From Adiantum capillus-veneris (Eukaryota > Streptophyta > Polypodiopsida > Polypodiales > Pteridaceae): a DNA stretch of 60,000 nt. The DNA is taken from NCBI GenBank assembly GCA_014529385.2, contig CM043959.1:89385529-89445528 (forward strand). The letters are read 5' to 3'. A program made the translations under genes and the position numbers. The notes beneath the pieces were generated by a model, which worked only from the letters and a program-made list of their open reading frames with translations, ran no database searches and was not told the DNA's origin. This document shows, one piece after another, positions 24,798 to 36,062 of this stretch. How positions within the stretch are numbered: the first letter of the stretch is position 1; the number at the start of each line of letters is the position of its first letter.

Positions 24798-25025
24798 ACC
24801 CCAAACAAAAAAAAACCTTTGTTCTCTTCTCCTCCTCTCTCTCCTCTCCCTCCCTGCCCCATTCTCTCCTCCTCCTCCCCTCTCTCTCCCTCTCCCCCCA
24901 TGTCCCCTTCTCCTCCTCCCATATTCCTCCCCCCTCTCTCTTTTCATCCTTTGCTTCCTCACGCAGGAGCAACTACAGTGTGCTCACAGCCATCACAAAT
25001 CGTGGGCCTCTACAACCACGTACTC

Positions 25026-26207
25026 CGCACACCAAAAGCGTAAATATTTGCTTGTCCATGACGTTTACATCGAAGGCCGCACATGAGGGTGAGAAGAGGT
25101 CATCCTAGGAACGTCGTATTGTTGGTGAGACAAATATTGACATTTGGGTGGATGGCCATTTGTACCCTAACAATCCTATAAGTCGTTTCCACCCATCCTT
25201 TAATAGCCTTTTGATAGTTCTTCAATATCTTGGGAGGGGAGAAGCAGGCTTGTTAGGCTATTGCAAGCGGTTGTGTATGGGGGCAGGTGCTCTTTTGCGT
25301 TTGTGGATGCACAAATGTCAAGCTCTTCAACTTTCCATTGTGGTTGACACTAGTTTGGTAACCTAACTGGACATTAAAGTGTCCTCTCAAGGTTTTGGAA
25401 AAAAGTGAAAGACTTTTATCATATGTATGGGTTTGTAGAACTCCTTACTTTAGCACAAGGTTAATATCACATTTTTTTGTGGAAAAATAACAAACTCCCA
25501 CAACTCTTGCATGTATGATCATGAAGATCTCTCAAAGCCAAAGGAGTGCTCAATTTGACCAAAAAAAACATACTTGCCAGGTGAACCCCATTTTACACAA
25601 GGTACACAAATCTCCCAACAACAATTCTATTTTTTTCCATAAAAATCAATGAGTTCTTGACCAAATTCTAACATTGTTTGTAGGTCCAAAAGTTTTCTTT
25701 TGAACTTAGAACTAAGTACAAAAAAGTGTTTTGTTTTTTCATTTTACTAACCTATCATCGATGTTTCTATGTGCATATATATCGTTACCTTTATAAATTT
25801 TTCTGCTTTACACACTCTTGTTCTTTACTTTCATATTCAAACACAAAAGCCATCAAAAGAATCAAATTTTTTCTCCCTAAGACAATTTGGAACACACCTG
25901 TGAAGTACAAAAATTGCACGAATGAAAAACCTGGCTTCCATAATGTGGCCTTCCATATGGCATATAAACCTATCAAGTTGGATCTAGGCTGGAATTGTAC
26001 ACTTATAATTGGACCTAATCTTGAAACATACCATGTTATTTGAGTGGAATTTAGAAATTTGAAGAAAACATGGTACTAACTCATAACAAGTCTGATTCTG
26101 GTAAAATGGAAAATCACTCCCACCTTTGTGTTGTTTTCTATTTAGGGTATTAGGCCCCAAAACTCAAGGAAGAAGAGTCACATAATGAGAAATCCATGAA
26201 ACCACTC
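25026..26207. other. 1.18-kb section present only in duplication copy 2
   Basis: It is bounded on both sides by 'actc'. Copy 1 has one 'actc' at 13,147-13,150 and lacks the rest. The termini are not inverted repeats and do not look like a transposon, so deletion from copy 1 by microhomology is the simpler reading. The frames 25,148-25,366 and 25,726-26,043 resemble nothing I know. Confidence 0.75.
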
Positions 26208-27156
26208 AAAATTGCCTTTTGATTACAAAGATCCTTCCAAAATATTCATCAAAAGTGTGAATGTCACTAGCAAATCACCATAGAGAATTTTCCATAAATG
26301 GACCATAGATTCCAATACATAGGCTTTCTGGTTTTTAAAATCATAACCACACTTTTAGAACTACCTATGCTAGGTATGTCACACTTTAAAGGTCACTAGG
26401 ATGTGTTTTAGGGGGATCAAATGTCAATTTCATGAAAATTGGCCAAAACAGCACATATTTTTTTGGCATGAGTCAAATTGAAAAAGGTTAGTCAAACCTA
26501 ATTCTAAAGGTGGAATCAATAGCTCAAAAAAATTCCAAGTTTTCTTAAGGTCATAAGCTAACTTTGTGGATATGCAGAACCTCCTTGGCATCTCAAGCAA
26601 TAACTCTAGAAAGTTACCAAGTTAAGAACACAAATGTGTCGAAGGACATATAAGTTCCTGTTACCAATCTAGTGCTTGACGGTGATAGAAGTACATGAGT
26701 TGAAAAAGAGGAAATAGAGCATATCTAGGAAATTTTGAAAAAAAATTGTGATTTTTTTCTAAGATAGATCTAGAAGTCAAAACTTTGTTACATGAGCACA
26801 TGTATTCATTGGATTCTTGGGAGCTAGGTTTTGTGTTTAAAAATTTCATACTTTATTGTGGGAACTCACACACACATATATTTGAGCTAGAAAGAAGCGT
26901 GATGAGAGCACAATAGATTTTGGAGACAATAAAATTTGTGTATAACATTTCTTGATATTGTTAAGTACAACTCAACTATCAAAAACCAAATTGGACTCAA
27001 AGTCTCCAATGATGACTCGAGAGAGACGGTGGTCTTGTAGGTCCCAATACATGCAATGTTTGCATTGTGGTCAAAGAAAACATTAGGCACCGTTTTTGTA
27101 GACGTATGAGGCAGCATTAGAGATCTATGTGTGGTACAGATGAGGTTTTGACACAT

Positions 27157-27380
27157 GCTAGAGTGATGGCTTCATATTCCAATGATGGTGATGTCATGTT
27201 TCCCTTTAGTGCTCTTCTTGCTTACATGTCTTCTACAGGTGATACTTCTCCCCGTTGGTTGTTAGATGAGGATGTAGTTTTCCACATCGCACCACATCGT
27301 GACTAATTTAGGAATTTCTCTAGTGGGAGCTTTGGTTGTGTGCACTTGGTCAATGGTTCTCATTTGACATTGTAGGTGTA
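27157..27380 (+). pseudogene. Ty1/copia protease relic, duplication copy 2
   Basis: Second copy of the degraded protease of 14,107-14,330, with the same D-E-D at the catalytic position and the same in-frame stop. The minus-strand frame 27,262-27,471 translates identically to 14,211-14,420, which shows how little the copies differ here. Confidence 0.6.
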
Positions 27381-27511
27381 GGAGATGTTTGCTTGTCATT
27401 GCCCACTGTTGCATCATATATGCTACAACATGTGCACTATGTTTTTCAGCTGAGATAGAGTTTGATCTCAATGAGACAGTTAGCAGATTTTGGGTGTCAC
27501 AACTTGCTTAG

Positions 27512-27770
27512 AGAGCACTCTTTCTAGATGCATTGCATTCATTAGTGATTTCCAGAGCAGCCTGCAACGGCTTGGTATATTCTATGCATGTGTCTGAGAT
27601 TCGAGATGGCATGGTCTTGGTTTTGTTATTGGCATGCTTTGAGAGCAGTCATTCTAGATGCATTGCATTCATTAGTTATTTCCAAAGGAGCCTGCAACGG
27701 CTTGATATATCCTATGCATGTGTCTGAGATTCAAGATGGCATGGTCTCGATTTTGTTACTGGCATGGTTT
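27512..27770 (+). repeat. Two-copy tandem duplication, unit about 129 bp (copy 2)
   Basis: This is the counterpart of 14,461-14,722, with units starting at 27,512 and 27,641. Confidence 0.9.
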
Positions 27771-28108
27771 GAGCTAGAGACAAGACGTGTCTCCTTTGCA
27801 GGTGAGCTTCACTATGCTCATGAGATAGAGCATTTAGATGTCCAAGACATGCTAGTAGACTCTATAGAGACAGAGGTAGAGCAGTAGTGCTCTAGTGAGA
27901 CATATAAATTGTTGTCAAAGTTTGTGCAGGCAAAAGGTAGAGTAGGTATGCTCCCTAGAGATACAAGTAGAGATGACAGACATGGAGTTCTTTGATATGC
28001 AAATGCTAGAGGCTGATGAGTTGGTTCCAAGACGCATAGTTCCACCCATAGAGGGGCATAGCCATCCCAGTGTCCGCGTTGACACATCCATACGTTGTTG
28101 TGCGCATG

Positions 28109-29390
28109 TTTGACACCCCATTTTTTTGTCAATTTGTACATGTGGACATGATGCCCGATGTGGTGGGTTTGTGAATTTTTCTCCTATGCACTATGGTCCT
28201 TTAGGTGGGCGTGTGCTTGTAAATTCCCAATGTAGCATAGGCCTTTTGGTTGGGGTTTCCTAAGAGTGGTTTCAGTATATGTTTTGGTGTTGAGGTTGAA
28301 ATTTGAATGCTCTTGGGTTATAAAACTATAGAGGTGTCCCACTTTTTCTTTTGCCCAACAGTGTTCTGGTGCCCTCCACCGAGGAGTTGCTTCAAGTGAC
28401 CTTTAATTTACAAGTTTGATTGAATTGTTTGCTTGAGTCACCTTCAGTGTTGGTGGTTCATACACAGAATTACAGCCATGGTCAACAAGCTCAGTGATGT
28501 CTTATTGAGGATGAATGATGCGATGAAACAGTTGAAGTTGAGCACGGTTAGAAGAGTTGGAGGAGCTAGAAGTTTTTGAGGAGATCCTTTAAATTTCAAC
28601 CTCAGCACCAAAACGCATACCAAAACCACTCTTAGTAAACCCAAACCAAAAGGCTTATGCTCCTTTGGGAATTTACAAGCACACGCCCACCTAAAGGACC
28701 ATAGCACATAGGAGCAAACCCAGTCAAAGCATGGATTCCTAGCACACGCTGACCAATGCATATGAATACAAGGGCCTCCCCTTTCACAATTGAACATCAC
28801 AAACCCACAACTTCAACATCAATTCCACAATTCATAGATACATGCCCTCCCAATCTGTCTGCACACAATTTGCCATTAGGCTGCCATAGCCATAACCCTC
28901 CAGAGAACTAGTCGTAACTTGAAGAGCACAACTCCAAATAGGGTACTTTAAATCTTGGAAGAAATCTTGAAAAATGACTGGGGAGAAAGTTGAAGATGAC
29001 CAAAATTGAACGATACATGCAAAATTGACGCGAAGAGAGAGCTGTCCCAGCACAACTACACGTAGAGAAGGCAAGGCGAGGACAAAAAAACTGCATCAGA
29101 AACCATCAAGGAGGCACAACGAGCTAAAACCTGGAAATTTATGGACTTTGGCTGAACTTTTTTAAGTTTTCACATGATTTTAAGTTATATACAAGTCTCA
29201 CTTCAAAAAACTCACTACTAACGGCCACATACAGTGATCCGACAACTGGTGCTACACTAGGGACTTGCCCTGCATGTACATGTGCTTGCTAAAGAAAGCT
29301 AAAAAACCCACAAAAATAAATCCCACACACCCTTTTGACATCGGGCATCATGTCCATATGTACAAATTTGCAAAAAACGGGGTGTCAAAG
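28109..29390. repeat. Nested inverted-repeat region
   Basis: Two inverted pairs are visible. Outer arms of about 52 bp (28,109-28,160 and 29,337-29,390) start 'gacacccc' and contain 'gacatgatgcccgatgt'. Inner arms of about 135-145 bp (28,161-28,305 and 28,590-28,722) contain 'ttacaagcacacgcccacct' and its complement. From 29,336 down to about 29,230 the minus strand continues as a copy of 15,095-15,205. The arms are imperfect. The structure replaces the expected end of duplication copy 2. Confidence 0.8.
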
Positions 29391-31378
29391 AAATACACCC
29401 ATTTTGTTTTTTAGGATGAAAATACTTCTCCAAGGGGGCGTAATGTACCATGGGCCAGTTTGAAGCGGCTCAGGGGTTGCATATAAAGGAATATGGATGG
29501 GTGCGGAGTTGGGCTTCACTACCCTTGTCCTCAAATATTGTGATGCCCAACAACATCAGCTCCCTACGAATTTTGCGATGCAGGTATGACAAGACTCTTG
29601 TACCAATGTCTTTTTTTGACAAGAAAATGGACAATATTTGATCATCTTGTCCCTAAGTAAAGTGGGCATGATTGCTAACTCTACAATCTAGCATGCTAAT
29701 GGCACAGGTTTAAATGTGGAACAAGGCCAAGAGAAAATGAATGAGTCTCATGCTCAATCAAGAGATACATAAATAGTGGAAGCCATCCATGAAGCCAATA
29801 GGGAAGTCCTTATCTTCCTTAATCCCCATTTTGATGTTTCCCTTCTCATATGGGGAAATATTTTTTATGTTCCCTTTGGACCACAAGAGATTAACATATT
29901 GGAAGATGAAGCTATTACACCAAATAATAAATTGAAAACTATGGAATGTGAGATTTATTTTTCCATTACTATTCCTAGTTCAATAATATATTTTTTCTAG
30001 GAAAATGTATTTTACACAACCTACTGGTCTCTAGCCTTTTGTGAAATATTCAACTTGAGGTACTTGTGCAAACTCATAGCTATCATTGGCACTCGCTTTG
30101 GATGCCACCTCCTTGATTGATGTTGATTGGGTTCAATTCATCAACATGGACGGGTGAACTTTTACTTTAAGCTTACAATGAAGGTTAAGTGTTGTGATTT
30201 TTTGTCATTGTTTAAATATAGTGTCTATAATGAGTAGCAACCAAATTCATTGGTTGTCACTAAATAATTTTCATTAGAGATTTTTTGGTTCGAACATGGA
30301 GTGCAAGTGTTTCTATCTTGCAAATTCCATGCATGGATTCCACGGGAATGTTTGGAGGTAAGAACTTTATTTAGTTTTGTGACTATGGATGCAACTAGTC
30401 ATCACCCTCGCCCAAACCTTGCAGGTCTATTCAAAAACTTGTGGCTTCCCTTGAGGTGTTGACCCGGGACAAATTTGAGATGACATGATAATTCAAAATT
30501 TCAAGTTGCCAAAACAAGATGATGGGCATTCTTGTGGATGGAGAGTTTTTCCAAATGTAGAGCTCCTTTTGAAGCGCATTTATGCAAAGGAAACATAGAA
30601 GTGTAAGGATAATTTTGTTATGGATCATAAATCATAACTTCTTAGAGTTATCAAGGGTAGGGAATGGTTTTGAAGGCTAGGAACCTAGCAAAGTATTGTG
30701 AGGCTCATGTGGAGGCCTTCAAGATGATAATGGTCCAAATTCTAATTATTTTGCAAAGATGTGGCTTGATGGAGTCTTTGATGCATTTTTCCCACCACAA
30801 CCAAGGCTACAATCACATTCTCCACCTCGAAGGTACAAAGAGGATCCTCTAGCAAAATAGAAAGCCCATGCAAAAGCCTACGCTCGTCTTTCTAAGGACT
30901 CTAATTTTAGCCTTTTGTTACACCCAATTCTTTCGATGGAGGGGAAGCTACTATGCAATATTCTCCTCACCCCTCATCCCATCTCCAACACCCATGTGCT
31001 CTCTTCCTTGTGATTCAACACCTCCGCACTCTTCACCGTACTATCCTACGCATCAACCAACACCCGGGCATATCCACAATATCACCCGCACCCTTTGTTG
31101 CTCATGTTGTAGAGGTAATAGTTCTTCACCCAATTCCTCACCTTCCATCCATGCTGCCTCACCCTCTCTATCTTTTCAAAGCAACCCTCTACATTTTACT
31201 ACTAATGCTCAAGCCCAAGAAGGATCTCCCTCTATTGTAAACTCGAGTTAAACTCGGTGATTTTACTTTGACATACAATGTACACGATTATGTCCAATGT
31301 AAGGACAATGGACTTGGACAAGACAATTGTACTTAGAATATGTTTGCAAGAAAATAGTTCTTACATTGATGTATGTAT

Positions 31379-31511
31379 AATGTGTACAAAAAGTGTTGTG
31401 TATAGATTTGTTACAAATCATAGGTTGATACAGCTCTTTGGAAATAATGTGTACAAAAAGTGTTGTCGATAGATTTGTTACAAATCATAGGTTGTTATAA
31501 CTCTTTGGAAA
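31379..31511 (+). repeat. Two-copy tandem duplication, unit 67 bp
   Basis: The string 'aatgtgtacaaaaagtgttg' through 'gatttgttacaaatcatagg' to 'ctctttggaaa' occurs twice in succession with about four differences. Confidence 0.92.
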
Positions 31512-32844
31512 CCTTATTCCGCTTTGTGTGAACTGACTTCTTGAATTAAGACTTGCACTACACAATGTTTAGTTGGTCATCTCTTCTCTTTGCATATAGT
31601 ATCTTCTTCTCCTTTCTCTCAGTGACCTACACCATACAATTATTCAAAAATTTGATTAAATTGAAACATCTTCACAATAGCAAACAAGAAAATAAAAGCA
31701 TGCAAAAACAAAATAGTAATGTATACTTGCAAAACATACTACCATTTGTATGTTGCACTAAAAATGAAATCTTGGAGGTAGGTTGAGGTCAATCTCATCC
31801 TCCAAGTCCCTCGCAAATCTGTCATAGTGTGACATTTCCTCGAATGGTAAAAATTTTCACTAGGTCATGTCCACATCATACCTCAAGCATCCTCAAAGGA
31901 TTATTGATGTCATCAAACAAATCGTATTCCACAACTACCAAATGACCGTTCACTAAATGCCACCTCTTCTTGGGGGGTGCACTTATAAGAAACCATGTAT
32001 ATCACGTGCATTCAAATGGTATTGAAAAACCCTTATATATAGATGTCATGAGGCAATAAAATGATCCCTTTTTCCAATTAAACTTATACGTTCTTTCTAA
32101 TTTTCAATTTCAAAAACCCTCCTGTAAGGAAAAACATTCAAAATAAAATAAATTTACAAATTAAGATACCCATCCAATATGTGAGCCAAATTTTGAGAAA
32201 AGCTTTTTGTGGAGAATCTTGGCAGATGTCATGCAAGATTTGAAGGAAAAACGCTTGTGCACAGTAGGTGGTGCAATGTGGAGACGAGATGAGATTAGCT
32301 CTTTTTTAATACAAAAAGGATACATAACAATCAGCCAAACTCATTGGATGAGTTAGTTAGCTCGGCAAATGTAGAACCCATGCCACATTTGTGTGAGTTC
32401 AAAACTTGCCTTGGGGTTTTTTAATAGGCATTCACAAGGGTGGGTTGTGGAGCGAAATGGAATTTGCAAAGATTTCACCTAATAAAGATCGAAAAAGAGC
32501 CAACATGGGTGTTTGATTTTGAATGCACATCATACACTAAAGTTTTTTGGGTGCACCCTTTAGTACCTCATGTAGTAGAAGGAAGCTATGAATTTTTGAA
32601 AGGCTATCATGCACTTACACACAATAGACTTCTTATCCAATATTCCAAGGATCATCTAGAAAATCAAGGCATTTCTTTGTGTAGGAGAACGTAGCTTCCA
32701 ATGGTGATGGTAGTGGACGACCATTGTCTTGACCAAAATTGTTGAATAGCTCCACTGGCTTAATGCTTGTGGCCAAACATCAAGGTCTTCTTCTCTCCAT
32801 TAATGTTTATTTTATGGCCTTAAGAGGTGAGAGATTTTATGGCC

Positions 32845-32848
<4 letters not shown>

Positions 32849-32903
<55 letters not shown>
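32849..32903 (+). repeat. Microsatellite (GA)n, about 55 bp
   Basis: An uninterrupted GA tract preceded by a duplicated 'tggccttaaga'. Confidence 0.96.
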
Positions 32904-32906
<3 letters not shown>

Positions 32907-33904
32907 TAGTAGTGTAGTTGAGCACAAAGAGGATGCAATCAATGAATGTAAAAAAAAAAAAGTTAGCATAGCACAAGTGGATGAGAATGAGTGGGATGAC
33001 CATGAGATTTTGTATATCGATAAAGTTTGCTTGCATTGAGTGTGATTTATAGCACATTTGTTCTACATTCGATGGTGGCAGAAGGAAGATTCAAGCAAAT
33101 CATAGTGTATATTATTATTAAGGTTTTGCAAGCAACTAAGGTCTCTATTTTAAAAATGCAAAAATTTGAGATTGAAATAAGAAAATTCATAGCTACTATC
33201 ACGGTAGCCTATTATTCATTGGTTGGACAACATCCTCTTCCTAGCACTAAAAAGACCAAATTTGAGTCCAAACTTTTCCTAATGGCTTGCCATAGTTTTA
33301 ATATTATGCTCCAAGATGGTCATTTTCTTTATGAGATGGTCACGTATAACTTACTCTTTAAAATAAGAAATTATGTAGGAATCATATGCTCCAACTTATG
33401 GTGGGCATAGAGGGATCCAAGTCACCGTGAATGGTATCAAGGCATAATTTTACGCCTTACAATAAATGGATATTGAACACTTTGTGTCTCAATTTTGTAT
33501 ATGCCAAAAAATAAAGCATGTTAGAAGCAAGATCAAAAGTCTCATTGATCTTGAGGATGCATGGGAAGATTTTTACAAACCAATGATTATACTCTTGATC
33601 TATGCGAGCCGCTTGCTTATACCAAAAAAGCTATGAAGGATGCACCACAAAAGCAAAAGGCTACTACTGACAAACCTAGGTGCAATATTAAATTCAAAGA
33701 AATTGACTCATTTCCTACAAAATGATACAAGCTCCCGGATAGTACACGATGAGCAAAAGTTATTAAAAGAACTTAGGGGTCATCAAACTTCGTGTGCTTC
33801 ATGAGAAACAAAGGTATTATGAACCCTTTCAAGTTCATGTCAATAAATGTGATAGCTTGAAATCTCAAGCTGCCTGGCCATTGTCAAAACTTTGGAATCA
33901 AAGT

Positions 33905-34230
33905 CAATTAGAGGTAAGAAGAGAGTGGTGGTGCATGCACTATATACCTCAAAAAGGTAAGGGGGACAAGGTAGTCTTACGCCTTTTAATACCCCCCTCA
34001 AATACCTACTAGTGAGAAGGTGTGGTGGTGGTGGTGGTGGTGGTTTGGGGGGGCGGGGGGGCCATTTTGACATCTTTCCCCCTCCCTCCCTTTTTTTGGC
34101 TAGGATTTAAAATACCTTAAAATTTTCAATTTTTTGAAAATTTTCAAAAGTCATATTTCCCCTCCTTAAACCCCCCACACCTTATCAAAAAAGTATTTTT
34201 GGACTTCTAAAAGTCAAAAATCCGCTTTGT
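33905..34230 (+). repeat. Dispersed repeat, copy B (partner at 2,348-2,720)
   Basis: Same order of motifs as copy A, with a GGT microsatellite and a broken G tract (34,020-34,062) in place of the 26-G run. Confidence 0.6.
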
Positions 34231-34524
34231 AAATTGTTATTCTTTGTATGGAGAACCTTAAGCTCCCAATTTGGGTAGTGAAATCCCCATGGCTCGAGAC
34301 ATGATATATACTCTAATTTAAATGATTCCTAAATGGCTACAATGAATAGCATGTAACCCCTATTTTCAACATTCTCTCTCTATTATATATTTAAAGGAGG
34401 AGGGGTGTATATTGAATCCTTGTTCATTATGAGAAAGCATAATTTACATAGCTTAGCTTGTCCAAAATGTAAGAAACGTTAAAAAATCAAATGTATAATA
34501 AAAAACGAGCGTACCATATTTAGT

Positions 34525-35135
34525 GGAAGCAGATATCTTCCCAACAATCTTCCTTCTTTAAACGGAAAGCAAGTATAATTATTGGAATTGTCTCCTTGAT
34601 TTTAAATCTTTATGCATAGATAACTTCCTACTCTCTATAAGAAATTCCTTGATGAGATGCTCAAGTTGGTGCTTATAGTTTTCATTTGGGAAGAGATTTA
34701 TGTCGACATTCATGGTTTGAATCTCTTTCCTAGCTTCATAATGACTCTTGGGAACCTCAATAACATTTTTTCTTTCTTGTATTTGAGAGAGACCCATATG
34801 TGTTCAAGTTTTGAGCTGACTTTGAGCTACAATGTTATCCAAATTACTTGAAAAATCTAAAAGTGGGAGCTATCCATCTCTAATTAGAAACATTAGAGAA
34901 TAGAATTTGGATAATAGATAAGTTTACACTTTGTTTTAATTTTCTTTGTACAATTGGTAATTATATAATGAAATTAAGACATAGTTTTTTTCTTTCTTAC
35001 CTCAAATCATCTCTTGATTGAGAAAGAGAGAAACCTTTGATGTTTTTGAATCTTGGTTGTGAAGGTGGAGCCTCTTAGATCACGCTCCATAGAAGAAGAA
35101 GCCAACCTGAGAACTTTGATGCCAATGTAACAAAA
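34525..35135 (-). repeat. Direct repeat 1 of a pair, possible copia leader remnant
   Basis: It shares 'ggaagcagayatctt', 'attgtctccttgattttt', 'gatgagatgctcaagttggt' and 'atttctttcct-gcttcata' with 35,340-36,060. Near 35,115-35,134 the minus strand reads TGTTACATTGGCATCAAAG, which resembles an LTR end followed by a degraded copia PBS. That interpretation is tentative. No convincing protein is encoded. Confidence 0.5.
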
Positions 35136-35339
35136 TTTGGAAGAAATAGGCTGACAGCATCACTCACATAATTGAATAAGAGATTCATAAAATCGTGTAC
35201 TACAAGTTAAAACCTTGTCCTTAAACTACACACTGCCCTTTAGCAAAAAAGACATGGGCTTTAAGCACAATCTTCCCCCCATCATCATGCACACAAAACC
35301 TTGTGTATCAATTATAGTAGCAGCATCTACCATAGTTAT

Positions 35340-36062
35340 TCATTGGAAGCAGACATCTTTCCAACAATTCTTCCTCATTTAAAAGGAAAAAAAGTATGAT
35401 TTCTTAAATTGTCTCCTTGATTTTTAATCATCATGCATAGAGAACTTCTAACTCTTTGTGATTGATTTCTTGATGAGATGCTCAAGTTGGTGCTTGTAGT
35501 TCTCTTCTTTGGATTCCATGTTGTGAGTAGTACAGATGATTTGCCTTGCAATCTTTGGGTATTTATGTTGCTACTCTTTGTCTTTTGATTGATGGGACAC
35601 AACTTCCAAGAGGAAGTGCATGCTCCTTTTGGGAAGAGATCCATGACATGCATCATTTGAATTTCTTTCCTTGCTTCATAACAACTCATGAGAATCTCAA
35701 CAATATATCTTTCCTCTCCTAGAGAGAAATTCGTATACATTCTTTGAGCTACTCATGCTATTCAAGATTACAAATCTAAAATTGAGAGCTCTTCTACCCT
35801 GAGTAGAAAAACTAGAGTATTAATTTTCAACTACAATAAACAACATTGCAAATTTTATCTTACTGTCCTTCAAGCAACTGCTAGTTATTCAATGAAATAT
35901 AGACATATTTCTTCTATGTAATCATGCCTCAAATCATGTTTTGATTAAGAAAGAGACAACCTTTGGCATTCTTGCATCTGGCCTTAAGATAATGGAGTCT
36001 CTTAGATCGGGCAGCTGCATAGAAGAAGAGGCTAGCTTAGTCTCTAATACCAATGCAACAAA
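35340..36062 (-). repeat. Direct repeat 2 of a pair, possible copia leader remnant
   Basis: Diverged copy of 34,525-35,135, with about 110 additional bases (35,505-35,615) in the middle. At 36,040-36,062 the minus strand reads TTTTGTTGCATTGGTATTAGAG, closer to the canonical PBS than in the partner. The frame 35,375-35,740 (minus) is unrecognised. Confidence 0.5.

Larger units (their letters stand above)
15233..28160 (+). repeat. Segmental tandem duplication, copy 2 (enlarged by copia insertion)
   Basis: This is the second copy of the unit at 7,751-15,232. It carries a 6.8-kb copia insertion (17,385-24,182). It retains about 450 bp (16,792-17,243) and 1.18 kb (25,026-26,207) missing from copy 1. 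It lacks about 128 bp (9,431-9,558 of copy 1) and 2.73 kb (10,097-12,831 of copy 1). Similarity ends after 'gatgcccgatgtg' at about 28,160, where an inverted-repeat region begins. Confidence 0.9.
29391..33904. other. AT-rich region with unrecognised short frames
   Basis: Frames at 29,776-30,000, 30,664-30,852, 30,868-31,251, 32,440-32,694 and 33,027-33,410 (all plus strand) have no domain I recognise. Around 30,720-30,900 a different plus frame reads 'NYFAKMWLDGVFDAFFPPQP', then 'PPRRYKEDPLAK' and a stop. That looks more like a protein than background and may be a relic, but I cannot assign it. No LTR or TIR boundaries were found. Confidence 0.4.

Noticed and set aside
25026-26207. DNA transposon inserted in duplication copy 2
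   Set aside because: No terminal inverted repeats. The flanking 'actc' is explained equally well by a microhomology deletion in copy 1.
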